Source: an uncultured Allomuricauda sp. | GTDB lineage: Bacteria; Bacteroidota; Bacteroidia; Flavobacteriales; Flavobacteriaceae | Assembly: GCF_947499585.1 (NCBI RefSeq) | Contig: NZ_CANMOO010000001.1 | Location: 620,001-684,000 of the forward strand | Direction of reading: 5' to 3' | Length of the DNA stretch: 64,000 nucleotides | In this document: positions 51,830 through 61,800 of the stretch, one piece after another | Layout of the letters: the number at the start of each line of letters is the position of its first letter | Position numbering within the stretch: the stretch's first letter is position 1 | Translations under genes and position numbers: made by a program | Notes under the pieces: generated by a model | What the model saw: the letters and a program-made list of their open reading frames with translations, nothing else | Told to the model about the DNA's origin: nothing | The model's database searches: none

Positions 51830-54235
51830 CTAATTTCTTAAAGGTTTACCTGTTTTCAACATATGTTGTATCCTTTCAAGTGTTTTTCTCTCTGTACAAA
51901 GGGAAAGAAATGCCTCACGCTCTATATCTAAAAGATATTGTTCAGAAACATAACTGGCTTCGGATAGATCTCCACCCGCCATTACATAGGCCAATTTATT
52001 GGCAATTTTTCTATCATGTTCTGAAATGTAATGTCCAGCTTCCATAGCATCCGTTCCAACCAAAAACATTCCCAAAGCCTGTTTTCCAAGAACCTTTACA
52101 TCTTTTCTTTTGGGAGGTTGTGTATACCCAGCTTCTGCCATTAGTTTTGCATGGGCCTTAGCTGTAGCAATTTGTCGGTCTTTATTAACAACCACTACAT
52201 CCTTGCCCTTTTGAAGAATCCCCAAATCAAAAGCTTCATATGCCGAAGTGGATACTTTTGCCATACCAATGGTTAAGAAATACTCTTGAAGAATATTCAA
52301 TTCAACATCATTTTTTCTAAAAGTATCAGATGCTCTTAGTGCCATTTCTTTGGAACCACCACCACCTGGGATAACCCCAACACCGAACTCTACTAACCCT
52401 ATATAGGTCTCTGCTGCCGCAACTACTTTGTCAGCATGCATGGAAAGTTCACAACCACCGCCTAAACACATGCCATGTGGCGCGGAAATGGTAGGAATGG
52501 ATGAATATCGCATTCGCATCATGGTGTCTTGGAACATTTTTATGGCCATATTCAGCTCATCATATTCCTGTTCCACAGCCATCATGAAAATCATACCAAT
52601 ATTGGCTCCTACGGAAAAATTGGCCGCTTGGTTGCCAACAACCAAACCTTGAAAATCTTTTTCAGCAATATCAATGGCTTTGTTCAGCCCAGCTAAAACG
52701 TCACCGCCAATGGTATTCATTTTAGATTGAAATTCCAGATTTAAGATTCCATCTCCTAAATCCTCTAAGACTACACCGCTATTTTTGAATACTTCGTTAG
52801 ACTTCCTAATGTTATCAAGTATGATAAACGCATCCTGACCTGGAACTTTCTCTACTGCCTTTTTAGGAATATCATAAAAATGGGTGGCACCATCTTTAAC
52901 TGAATAAAAGGAATCAATGCCAGACTCTTTCATTTCAGTAACCCAAGATGCTGCTTCTAAACCTTCTGCCTTAATGAATTCCAGCCCTTTCTCCAATCCT
53001 ACTGCATCCCAGATTTGAAAAGGCCCATGTTCCCATCCAAAACCTGCTTTCATGGCATCATCTATCTTGTAGAGATCATCAGATATTTCCGGAATTCTAT
53101 GCGAGACATAAGCGAAGAGTGCCCCAAAACTTTTTCTATAAAATTCTCCAGCTTTATCTTTTCCTGAAGTTAACACTGGAAAACGGTCAACAACTTTGTC
53201 TATGGTTTTTGTAAGTTCCAAAGTGGCAAACTTGGCGCTCTTTTTAGAACGATAATCCATAGTGTCCAAATCCAGTGTTAGGATTTCACTTTTGCCATTA
53301 TCCCCTTTTATTTTTTTGTAAAAACCTTGGCCTGATTTACTCCCCAACCATTTATTTTTCATCATGGTATTAATGAAATCTGGCAGTTGGAAAAGCGCTA
53401 TCCGTTCATCATCCTTACAGTTCTCGTGAATTCCATTTGCCACATGAACCAAAGTATCCAAGCCAACAACATCCACAGTGCGGAAAGTAGCAGATTTTGG
53501 TCTACCAATTACGGGGCCGGTAAGTTTGTCAACTTCCTCCACTGTCATTCCTAAATCCTTGACCGCATGGAACAAGCTTTGAATACTAAAGATACCAATC
53601 CTATTTCCTATGAAAGCAGGGGTGTCCTTGGCAATAACAGATGTTTTTCCCAAGTATTGTTCCCCATAACCATTCAAAAAGTCTAATACTTCTGGAGCTG
53701 TTTCAGGGCCAGGAATGATTTCAAAAAGTTTTAAATATCTGGCAGGATTAAAGAAATGTGTTCCACAGAAATGTTCTTTGAAATCGTCACTTCTTCCTTC
53801 ACTCATAAATTTTATGGGAATACCCGAAGTGTTGGAGGTTATCAACGTGCCAGGCTTCCGATATTTTTCCAAGTTCTCAAAAACTTGTTTTTTGATGTCC
53901 AATCGCTCTACAACTACTTCTATGATCCAATCTGCATCGCTAATTTTTGAGATGTCGTCCTCAAGGTTGCCCGTGGTAATCCTATTGGCGAATTTTTGAT
54001 GGTAAATAGGAGAGGGTTTTGATTTTAGTGCTGCCATCAAAGAACCATTGACCAATCGATTGCGAACAACCTTATCTTCTAGCGTCAATTTTTTAGCTTT
54101 TTCTTTTTCGTTAAGCTCTCTTGGAACGATATCGAGCAATAAAACTTCGACTCCAATATTGGCAAAATGACAGGCTATGCCACTTCCCATGATGCCAGAA
54201 CCGATAACGGCAACTTTATTGATATGCCTTTTCAT
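51830..54235 (-). CDS. 3-hydroxyacyl-CoA dehydrogenase/enoyl-CoA hydratase (FadN-like)
   Basis: An 801-residue bifunctional beta-oxidation enzyme. The domain order is dehydrogenase first: NAD-binding KVAVIGSGIMGSGIACHFAN (about 6-25), HFFNPARYLKLFEIIPG and VIAKDTPAFIGNRIGIFS. The hydratase is C-terminal (about 510-720): NFSVGANIGM, APHGMCLGGGCELSMHADKV and GLVEFGVGVIPGGGGSKEMA. This is the reverse of E. coli FadB and the same as B. subtilis FadN. It hydrates enoyl-CoA and oxidises the hydroxyacyl-CoA. It begins 13 bp after the marR gene. Confidence 0.95.
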   Translation of the reverse strand: MKRHINKVAVIGSGIMGSGIACHFANIGVEVLLLDIVPRELNEKEKAKKLTLEDKVVRNRLVNGSLMAALKSKPSPIYHQKFANRITTGNLEDDISKISDADWIIEVVVERLDIKKQVFENLEKYRKPGTLITSNTSGIPIKFMSEGRSDDFKEHFCGTHFFNPARYLKLFEIIPGPETAPEVLDFLNGYGEQYLGKTSVIAKDTPAFIGNRIGIFSIQSLFHAVKDLGMTVEEVDKLTGPVIGRPKSATFRTVDVVGLDTLVHVANGIHENCKDDERIALFQLPDFINTMMKNKWLGSKSGQGFYKKIKGDNGKSEILTLDLDTMDYRSKKSAKFATLELTKTIDKVVDRFPVLTSGKDKAGEFYRKSFGALFAYVSHRIPEISDDLYKIDDAMKAGFGWEHGPFQIWDAVGLEKGLEFIKAEGLEAASWVTEMKESGIDSFYSVKDGATHFYDIPKKAVEKVPGQDAFIILDNIRKSNEVFKNSGVVLEDLGDGILNLEFQSKMNTIGGDVLAGLNKAIDIAEKDFQGLVVGNQAANFSVGANIGMIFMMAVEQEYDELNMAIKMFQDTMMRMRYSSIPTISAPHGMCLGGGCELSMHADKVVAAAETYIGLVEFGVGVIPGGGGSKEMALRASDTFRKNDVELNILQEYFLTIGMAKVSTSAYEAFDLGILQKGKDVVVVNKDRQIATAKAHAKLMAEAGYTQPPKRKDVKVLGKQALGMFLVGTDAMEAGHYISEHDRKIANKLAYVMAGGDLSEASYVSEQYLLDIEREAFLSLCTERKTLERIQHMLKTGKPLRN

Positions 54236-54248
54236 TTATAAACTTAGA

Positions 54249-54698
54249 TTAATTAGCAGTAGTTTTTATGTATACCTTCTTATCTAGGATGAGTCTATTG
54301 ATTATGTCAGCAGTTTTGAAAAATCCTAACAAATCATCATCAGATACATGTTCACGGACCACTTCGTTAAAACGCAATACCACATCTTTGGAATCTCTCC
54401 GTTTCTCTAACCCCAAAGCGGTTAAATGAATCAAAACACCTCTACCATCTTTTGGGTTTGGCTTACGTTGAATATATCCTTTCTCTTCAATGCTTTTTAG
54501 AATTCTTGACAGACTAGTTGCCTCCATACCCATTTTTGGGCCCAGTGCTGTGCTCGGAGTACCTTTTTTTGGGTCAATACTTAGTAGCGTAAAACCAATG
54601 GCCATGGTAAGTCCATAATTTCTAGCTTCTTCGTTATACATTTTGATAACAGCTTGCCACGTGGCCCTTAAAGCATAGTCTACGGTTAAATCTTTCAT
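54249..54698 (-). CDS. MarR-family regulator of the beta-oxidation operon
   Basis: A 149-residue winged-helix regulator: LTMAIGFTLLSIDPKKGTPS, then the recognition region LGPKMGMEATSLSRILKSIE, and the wing KGYIQRKPNPKDGRGVLIHL. It is the first gene of the fadNAE-like operon, and a 28-bp perfect palindrome lies 31-58 bases upstream. It probably represses the operon until an acyl-CoA or fatty-acid signal is present (inference from position). Confidence 0.92.
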   Translation of the reverse strand: MKDLTVDYALRATWQAVIKMYNEEARNYGLTMAIGFTLLSIDPKKGTPSTALGPKMGMEATSLSRILKSIEEKGYIQRKPNPKDGRGVLIHLTALGLEKRRDSKDVVLRFNEVVREHVSDDDLLGFFKTADIINRLILDKKVYIKTTAN

Positions 54699-54728
54699 AG
54701 AAGAGGTTTGGTAATGTCAAATATAGGG

Positions 54729-54756
54729 AAATTTATTATGCATGCATAATAAATTT
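54729..54756. promoter_or_regulatory. 28-bp perfect palindrome upstream of marR-fadNAE
   Basis: A perfectly symmetric sequence centred on TGCATGCA (flanks ATTTATTA/TAATAAAT) begins 31 bases before the MarR start codon. It is the right size and place for a MarR dimer operator controlling the beta-oxidation operon. Confidence 0.75.
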
Positions 54757-54784
54757 AATAAATTAATTATTGAATTCAAAACAA

Positions 54785-54815
54785 AAGCCCACTATTGAAG
54801 TAGGCTTGTTTTTTT
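54785..54815 (-). terminator. Terminator of the acyl-CoA ligase gene
   Basis: Arms AAGCCCACT (54785-54793) and AGTAGGCTT (54799-54807) form a 9-bp stem with one mismatch. T-rich sequence lies on both sides, so it can act in either direction; the only upstream gene is the acyl-CoA ligase on the minus strand. Confidence 0.65.
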
Positions 54816-54836
54816 AAAAGTTGAACAGGCTTTTTA

Positions 54837-56609
54837 TTAATACCCGTAGATACTATTATACAACTCCAGATACTTTTCTTTTACAATTTTTCTGCGCAAC
54901 TTCATGGTAGGAGTAAGGTGCCCATCGTCTACACTCCAAACATCTGGAGTCAACCTAAACTGTTTTACTTTTTCCCACTTCGCAAATTCTTCATTGGCCA
55001 AATCTACTTCTTCTTGTATTCTGGAGATTACTCGCTCATTTAAAATAATGTCGGAGTTTTCACCAAAGGTGATTTTGTGGCGTTCGGCCCATTCGTATAA
55101 AAATTCAAAATTTGGTTGAATTAAGGCAGCTGGCATTTTTTCCCCTTCGCCCACTACCATGATCTGCTCAATAAAACGGGATTGTTTAAAACGATTTTCA
55201 AGCAATTGAGGTGCTACATATTTACCTCCTGAGGTTTTGAACATTTCTTTCTTACGGTCTGTGATTTTTAAAAACCCGTCTGCATCCACTTCGCCAATAT
55301 CCCCTGTATGAAAGTAACCGTCAATAATTACTTCTGCTGTTTTTTCAGGATCTTTATAATAACCCAGCATTACCTGCGGACCTTTTATACAGATTTCACC
55401 ATCTTCAGCAATTTTAACCTCAGTTCTGTCTATTGGAATTCCTACGGTACCAATTCTAAAACCATTGCCCCGCATATCATTTACAGAAACAACAGGTGAG
55501 GTTTCGGTTAGACCATAACCCTCCATAACACCCATTTCCGCAGCATTAAAAATTCTGGCCAATCTTGGTTGTAATGCTGCACTTCCAGAAGCTATTAGTG
55601 CAAGGTTGCCGCCTAATCCTTCTTTCCATTTGCTAAAAATCAGTTTTCTGGCCAATGCCAGTTTCTTTTCGTACCACCAACCATTTTTTCCATAAGGCTC
55701 ATATTTTAGCCCTACTTCAACGGCCCAAAAGAAAAGATTCTTTTTTATACCGCTTAATGCCGCACCTTTGGCAATGATTTTATCATACACCTTTTCCAAT
55801 AATCGAGGTACAGCTGTCATTACATGAGGAGCGGTTTCCTTAAGGTTGTCACTTATCGTTTCAAGGGATTCCGCATAATAGATGGTCACTCCCCTAAATT
55901 GGTACAGATATATAAGCATGCGCTCGTATACGTGACAGAGTGGAAGAAAACTAAGTGATTTAGTTTCACCATCTACAATGGGGAATCGTTTTGAACTTTC
56001 TATGGCATTGCTCACAAGATTATCATGTGATAACATAACGCCTTTTGGTCTTCCGGTTGTTCCAGAGGTATAGATTAAAGTGGCCAAATCTCCTGGTTGC
56101 ACATTTGCTTTTAGTTTTTCTACCTCATCTTGATTGGAATTATCCGCTCCTAATTCTAAAACTTCTTTCCAGTTTTTACAATTGGATAGACCGTCAAAAG
56201 AGTAGACATCCTTTAATTTTTTAAGTCTTGGGGTTACTTCCAATACTTTTTCCAAAACTTCATTGCAGGAAACAAAACAATACTTGGCTTCAGAATGGTT
56301 TAATACATATTCGTAATCTGATGCAGAAATAGTTGGGTATATGGGTACGTTTTGAGCACCTATCTGCAGGATGCCAATATCCATAATATTCCATTCGGTT
56401 CTATTGTTCATAGAAATTATGGCAATCTTATCATTGGGTTTTACGCCCAATTTTAAAAGTGCTCTACTAACGGTATTGGCCTGATCAATATAGTCTTTTG
56501 TTGAAGTTGCAACCCATTTACCATCATATTTGGTAACAAGCGATTTTTCAAGGGGGAATTTTTCCAATTGATAATATGGAAAATCAAAAAGTCTGGTAAC
56601 TGTTTGCAT
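54837..56609 (-). CDS. Long-chain acyl-CoA ligase (AMP-forming, FadD-like)
   Basis: A 590-residue AMP-dependent ligase from the preferred start MQTVTRLFDFPYYQLEKFP (56609); an ATG 66 bases upstream adds a hydrophobic stretch not typical of the family. Motifs: the P-loop LATLIYTSGTTGRPKGVMLS, MEGYGLTETSPVVSVND, GYFHTGDIGEVDADGFLKIT, and DRKKEMFKTSGGKYVAPQ. It activates fatty acids to acyl-CoA and so feeds the fadNAE-like operon downstream. It has its own terminator, so it is a separate transcript. Confidence 0.94.
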   Translation of the reverse strand: MQTVTRLFDFPYYQLEKFPLEKSLVTKYDGKWVATSTKDYIDQANTVSRALLKLGVKPNDKIAIISMNNRTEWNIMDIGILQIGAQNVPIYPTISASDYEYVLNHSEAKYCFVSCNEVLEKVLEVTPRLKKLKDVYSFDGLSNCKNWKEVLELGADNSNQDEVEKLKANVQPGDLATLIYTSGTTGRPKGVMLSHDNLVSNAIESSKRFPIVDGETKSLSFLPLCHVYERMLIYLYQFRGVTIYYAESLETISDNLKETAPHVMTAVPRLLEKVYDKIIAKGAALSGIKKNLFFWAVEVGLKYEPYGKNGWWYEKKLALARKLIFSKWKEGLGGNLALIASGSAALQPRLARIFNAAEMGVMEGYGLTETSPVVSVNDMRGNGFRIGTVGIPIDRTEVKIAEDGEICIKGPQVMLGYYKDPEKTAEVIIDGYFHTGDIGEVDADGFLKITDRKKEMFKTSGGKYVAPQLLENRFKQSRFIEQIMVVGEGEKMPAALIQPNFEFLYEWAERHKITFGENSDIILNERVISRIQEEVDLANEEFAKWEKVKQFRLTPDVWSVDDGHLTPTMKLRRKIVKEKYLELYNSIYGY

Positions 56610-56709
56610 AGTAAGTTTCTGTAAAGTAATTGCAAAATAGCAAATCAGACCCACACTAAGAAATAGAATTCTCAATTAGATATTGAAAACATTAAAGAAT
56701 TAACAAGTT

Positions 56710-57072
56710 TTAAACTACGGGAGAAATCTCATCAAGCGTATAATAGACTTTCAATCCATTTGCTCTGGCTACTTTAACATCATTATCTGCCCCTTTTGAT
56801 TCTCCTTCCAATCTCAAAACAGCATCACACTTCAATAGCATTCTATGTGCGGCCGGATATTGAATTTCTTGCCAAGCGTTATCACCAGGCTCTTTTGCAC
56901 CTGCCAATTTCAATAGAGGCAATGCCAACCATTCCCCTATAATGGGCATATGCCCCATTCTAAAAAGAGGTAATGCCACAGATTCCAGATGGTCAAGATT
57001 TTTTTTCATGAGCTCTGGGTCATTATTGGTACCACTCCGGTACGGCCCAGCAATTAAGATCATCATGGTCAT
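56710..57072 (-). CDS. DUF4406 (nucleoside-deoxyribosyltransferase-like) protein
   Basis: A 120-residue cytoplasmic protein: MILIAGPYRSGTNNDPELMK, FRMGHMPIIGEWLALPLL, LLKCDAVLRLEGESKGADND and VKVARANGLKVYY. The GP(Y)xSG start, the middle Glu and the GES.G.D motif match DUF4406, related to nucleoside 2-deoxyribosyltransferases. The substrate is unknown. It stands between the Crp regulator and the acyl-CoA ligase. Confidence 0.82.
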   Translation of the reverse strand: MTMMILIAGPYRSGTNNDPELMKKNLDHLESVALPLFRMGHMPIIGEWLALPLLKLAGAKEPGDNAWQEIQYPAAHRMLLKCDAVLRLEGESKGADNDVKVARANGLKVYYTLDEISPVV

Positions 57073-57136
57073 TAGTTTTTGTAAAGGAACCTATTAACTA
57101 AATCAGAAAAAATAAAATAGTTTAAGAAATTGAATA

Positions 57137-57709
57137 TTATTTGCCATTGCGAACCATACTAAGGAATTCTGGGGTAATGCCTAAATACGAAGCAATTTGT
57201 TTTTGGTTGAGCTGTGATGCTATTGAAGGGTATTTTTCCATGAAGATGTCATACTTCTTTTTAGCCGTAAGGGATAGATTTTCCAGCCCCCTCTGTTGTT
57301 CACGGATGTAAGCATTTTGCATCAAAATCCTAAAAAACCTTTCAAATTTTGGGATTTCCAGTAGTAAACGCTCAAAATTGACTTTACTCAATAAAAACAC
57401 CATAGATGGTTCCAGTGCCTCTATGCTAAGCATACTTTTCTTTTTCTTGGTAAATGCAAACATATCAGTAACCCACCAGTCTTTTATAGCAAACATAATG
57501 GTTGTTTCCTTACCTTCTTCACTTAGAAAATAAGCGCGAAGTATACCATTGTTCACAAAGGAAATACCATCGCAGAAAGCACCTTGCTCTAACAAAACCT
57601 GCCCCTTACCCAATCTTTTTTCAGTTAAATAAGAAGTGAACAATTCTATTTCTTTGGAGTTGAGCTGTATGTGCTTTGATACATTATGAAGTATGGGTTC
57701 AAAACTCAT
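57137..57709 (-). CDS. Crp/Fnr-family transcriptional regulator
   Basis: A 190-residue regulator. The N-terminal cyclic-nucleotide-binding-like barrel includes RLGKGQVLLEQGAFCDGISF, NNGILRAYFLSEEGKETTIM and the long dimer helix. The C-terminal helix-turn-helix is QKQIASYLGITPEFLSMVRN. The conserved cNMP-binding RxS segment is absent, and no cluster-binding Cys set is seen, so the effector is unknown. It is preceded at 11 bp by a GNAT gene and at longer range by a DinB gene, all probably one operon. Confidence 0.93.
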   Translation of the reverse strand: MSFEPILHNVSKHIQLNSKEIELFTSYLTEKRLGKGQVLLEQGAFCDGISFVNNGILRAYFLSEEGKETTIMFAIKDWWVTDMFAFTKKKKSMLSIEALEPSMVFLLSKVNFERLLLEIPKFERFFRILMQNAYIREQQRGLENLSLTAKKKYDIFMEKYPSIASQLNQKQIASYLGITPEFLSMVRNGK

Positions 57710-57720
57710 AACTCCTGTGT

Positions 57721-58176
57721 TTAGACTAGATGTAGTTTCATTCCCTCATGCGAAGCTACAAATCCGAGTGTTTTATAAAACTCCAAAGCGTCAGGTCTCT
57801 TTTTATCGGTAGTCAGTTGCACTACATGAGCGCCTTTCAACTTTGATCGCTCAATGGCCCATTGAAATAAAATTTTGCCAATTCCTTTTCCACGATAATT
57901 TTCATGCACACGAACAGCTTCAATTTGGGCTCTAATACCTCCTTGGTAGGTTAAATACTGAATAAAGCTTAGTTGTAATGTTCCAATGACCTTTCCAGAC
58001 TCGTCTTCAATTACCACCAATTCCTGATTTGGATCATGGTCTATATTATCAAAAGCTTTAAGGTATTTTTCCGGTAGAGGCAATTTATAATCCTCACGTA
58101 ATTTGCCCAATTTATCATTGGCAATCATTTGCACAATTACGGAAACATCTTCTTTTTTCGCTTTTCGAATCTGCAA
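57721..58176 (-). CDS. GNAT-family N-acetyltransferase
   Basis: A 151-residue acetyltransferase: MQIRKAKKEDVSVIVQMIAN, GKVIGTLQLSFIQYLTYQGG, IEAVRVHENYRGKGIGKIL (acetyl-CoA loop) and ALEFYKTLGFVASHEGMKLH. The substrate is unknown. It starts 2 bp after the DinB stop and ends 11 bp before the Crp regulator. Confidence 0.92.
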   Translation of the reverse strand: MQIRKAKKEDVSVIVQMIANDKLGKLREDYKLPLPEKYLKAFDNIDHDPNQELVVIEDESGKVIGTLQLSFIQYLTYQGGIRAQIEAVRVHENYRGKGIGKILFQWAIERSKLKGAHVVQLTTDKKRPDALEFYKTLGFVASHEGMKLHLV

Positions 58177-58178
58177 GG

Positions 58179-58835
58179 TTACGAAGTAATTCTAGATTTA
58201 ATAAACTTAAACTGTCCATTGTGATTGGACTCGTGCTCACAAACATGAAACCATTTACAGTAATTATTGGTAGGGCCCCAGGGAAATTCATTGTCGACGG
58301 CCATGAGCCAATCATCATCACGCTTGGCAAATTCTGATAAGGTGAATTCTCTAACCTTGGTCATTTCTTCCAAATAATAATCCAAAGGTTTTCCTTTGAT
58401 TTCTTTTCTTGCTTTTTCACCTAAACCTGATGCCACGGACCATTTATCTGAATCTTCTTTTGACCAATCGCCCCAGGTTTTGTCTTCAAACGTATGAATT
58501 TGATAAAAGCGTTCGGTAGCAGCCAAATGCATTAACATGGCACCAATACTATTGGCATCATCATCTACCAAATAGTCCAAGTCGGATACGCTCATATCCT
58601 GCACTGGTCTTAAGATCACATATCGCATCCAATTCATCATAGAAACCAAAGTTCCTAGCTGAGGAGTATAGCCCTCCTTAGGTCCAAAGATGTTTAAATC
58701 GCTATCCTTGGTAAAACTTGGTAATGGTTTTAGATGCGGTGCTGCTATTAGGCCGGTTGTTCCGAGTGCCCCCATCGTTAACAAAGAAGACTTTTTAATG
58801 AAGCTTCTTCTGTTTACTCCTTGTTGATTTTCCAT
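58179..58835 (-). CDS. Tat-exported DinB-family protein
   Basis: A 218-residue protein. The N-terminus carries a twin-arginine signal: NRRSFIKKSSLL, then the hydrophobic TMGALGTTGLIAA. The DinB four-helix domain (about 55-215) has MMNWMRYVILRPVQDMSVSD, AMLMHLAATERFYQ (metal-ligand His) and CKWFHVCEHESNHNGQFKFI with further His. Most DinB proteins are cytoplasmic; Tat export suggests folding with bound metal before secretion. It follows purL by 30 bp. Confidence 0.9.
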   Translation of the reverse strand: MENQQGVNRRSFIKKSSLLTMGALGTTGLIAAPHLKPLPSFTKDSDLNIFGPKEGYTPQLGTLVSMMNWMRYVILRPVQDMSVSDLDYLVDDDANSIGAMLMHLAATERFYQIHTFEDKTWGDWSKEDSDKWSVASGLGEKARKEIKGKPLDYYLEEMTKVREFTLSEFAKRDDDWLMAVDNEFPWGPTNNYCKWFHVCEHESNHNGQFKFIKSRITS

Positions 58836-58865
58836 AATTATTGGTGGTCGATTAGAATCTGTAAA

Positions 58866-61800
58866 TTACGAATTCTTTTCAACCCACTTTTTTGCATTCA
58901 CAAAAGCCTCTAACCATGGTGAAACAACATCATTTCTATCTTTCGGATAATGTGCCCAGTTCCATGGGAAGGTGGAACGTTCAATATGTGGCATGGTCAC
59001 CAAATGCCTTCCAGTATTATCACATAACATGGCAGTGTTATAATCACTTCCGTTTGGATTTGTGGGGTATCCTTTATATCCGTATTTGGCAACGATACTA
59101 TAGTTTTCTTCTGAAAGGGGAAGATTAAATTTTCCTTCACCGTGAGAAATCCACACCCCTAGAGTGGTGCCTGCCAATGAAGAGAGCATAACAGAGTTGT
59201 TTTCTTGAATTTTTACCGAAGTGAAATTGCTCTCATGCTTTCCAGAAGCATTGTAAGTCATTTTTGAAAGCTTTTCGTGTTCTGGATTGATCATATCCAA
59301 TTCTAAAAACAATTGACATCCATTACAAATTCCTACGGATAGCGTATCTGGTCTAGCAAAGAAATCTTTTAGTGCCTTATTGGCCTTTTCGTTGTACTTG
59401 AAGGCACCTGCCCAACCTTTTGCACTCCCAAGTACATCAGAATTGGAAAAACCGCCTACGGCACCAATAAATTGAATGTCTTCCAGTGTTTCCCTACCCG
59501 AAATTAAATCGGTCATGTGAACATCCTTTACATCAAACCCCGCCAAATACATGGCATTTGCCATTTCACGTTCAGAATTACTTCCTTTTTCACGTAAAAT
59601 AGCTGCTTTTGGCCGCCCACCTTCTAATTGAACTCTAGATGGCAATTCACCAGTAAAGCTTTTGGGAAAATCATAAGCTAAAGGTTGATTTTTATAGTTG
59701 TTGTAACGGTCCTTGGCCAATCCATTTGCAGTTTGCTTGTCATCCAGAAGATAAGAGGTTTTAAACCAAGTATCCCGAAGTGATGTCACGTTAAGCCCTA
59801 TCTCTATTCCATTATTTTTGATGCTCAACATGTCCGTAGAAGCTACGGAACCTATATTTTCAAAGTCAATGCCTGCATCTGAAAGTGTTTTTTCAATGGA
59901 GGCGTCTTTGGATTGAAACACGATTCCTGTATTCTCCGAAAACAATAGTTTGATAGTATCCGTTTCTCCTAAGTTTGATAGATCTAGGTTTGCACCCAAT
60001 TGTGTGTCCGCAAAGCACATTTCCAAAAGGGTAGTAATTAATCCTCCAGAAGCCACATCATGTCCTGCAAGGATTTGACCTTTTTTGATTAGCTCTTGTA
60101 CCGTATTGAAAACCAGTTTTAGGTAGCCTGAATCTAATACAGAAGGTGTTTCATCACCAATTTCATTAAGAATTTGGCTAAAGGAAGAACCACCTAATTT
60201 ATATTCGTCTTTTGAAACATTGATATAGTAGATATTTCCGCCATCTTTCTGAAGAACGGGCTCAACAATTTTGGTAATATCGTTGCAGTTTCCGGCTGCA
60301 GAAATAATTACAGTTCCTGGGGAAATTACATCACCATCTTTGTATTTCTGTTTCATGGAAAGCGAATCCTTTCCTGTTGGGACATTGATGCCCAGTTCAA
60401 TAGAAAATTCAGATACTGCTTTTACCGCTTCATACAATCTGGCATCTTCTCCTTCGTTTTTACAAGGCCACATCCAATTGGCGGATAAGGAAACGGAGTG
60501 CAGACCATCTTTTAACGGCGCCCAGACTATATTTGTCAACGCTTCCGCAATACTATTTTTACTTCCTGCAGAAGGGTTTATCAAACCAGAAATAGGGGAG
60601 TGCCCTATACTGGTGGCAACACCTTCTTTTCCTTTAAAATCCATGGACATTACACCACAGTTGTTCAATGGCAATTGTAACGGACCAGCGCATTGTTGTT
60701 TTGCTACGCGACCACCTACACAGCGATCAACCTTGTTTGTTAGCCAATCCTTACAGGCAACAGCTTCCAATTGCAATACGTTTTCCAGATAATCATGAAA
60801 ATTTTCTAAAGTATATGCAAGGACATCATAATCTCTTTTAATGGTTTTATCATCCATTATGGTTTTAGGAGAACTTCCAAACATATCGGATAGCTCCAAA
60901 TCCATTGGTTTTTCACCAGATTTTTGCGACTCAAAAGTAAAACGATGATCACCGGTTACCTCACCTACATTGTACATGGGTGAACGTTCCCTAGCGGCTA
61001 TTCTATCTAATAGACCTAAATCTTCCTCTCCAATCACCAATCCCATACGTTCTTGGGATTCATTTCCGATAAGCTCTTTTGCAGATAATGTTGGATCTCC
61101 TACCGGAAGTTTATCCGTATTGATTTTACCTCCAGTTTCCTCCACTAATTCTGATAAACAGTTGAGGTGGCCGCCTGCGCCATGATCATGAATGGAAACG
61201 ATGGGGTTGTCATGGCTTTCCACCATTCCACGGATAGCGTTGGAAGCCCGTTTCTGCATTTCGGGATTCGAGCGTTGTACGGCATTCAACTCAATGGCAG
61301 AACTGAATTCACCTGTATCCGCACTGGACACTGCAGCACCGCCCATGCCAATTCGGTAATTATCACCCCCAAGAATCACAATTTTGTTTCCCTTTTGAGG
61401 TATATCTTTTAAGGCTTGCTCCGCTTTTCCATATCCAATACCTCCAGCAAGCATAATAACTTTATCGAATCCTAGTCGGCGTGCTTCTTCTTTGTGTTCA
61501 AAGGTTAGCACAGAACCCGCAATCAAGGGCTGTCCAAACTTGTTTCCAAAATCTGATGCTCCGTTAGAAGCCTTTATCAAAATATCCATAGGAGTCTGAT
61601 ACAACCACTCTCGTTCCTGCATTCCGTTTTCCCAAGGTCTATTTTCTTCTAATCTGGAATAGGAAGTCATGTAGACGGCGGTACCTGCAAGAGGCAACGA
61701 ACCTTTTCCTCCAGCCAAACGATCTCTGATCTCACCACCGGAACCTGTGGCCGCTCCATTAAAAGGCTCCACTGTTGTCGGAAAGTTGTGGGTCTCAGCT

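Noticed and set aside
60271..60792. 173-codon plus-strand frame inside purL
   Set aside because: It is fully antisense to a well-supported PurL and its translation has no domain or signal; it is a shadow frame.
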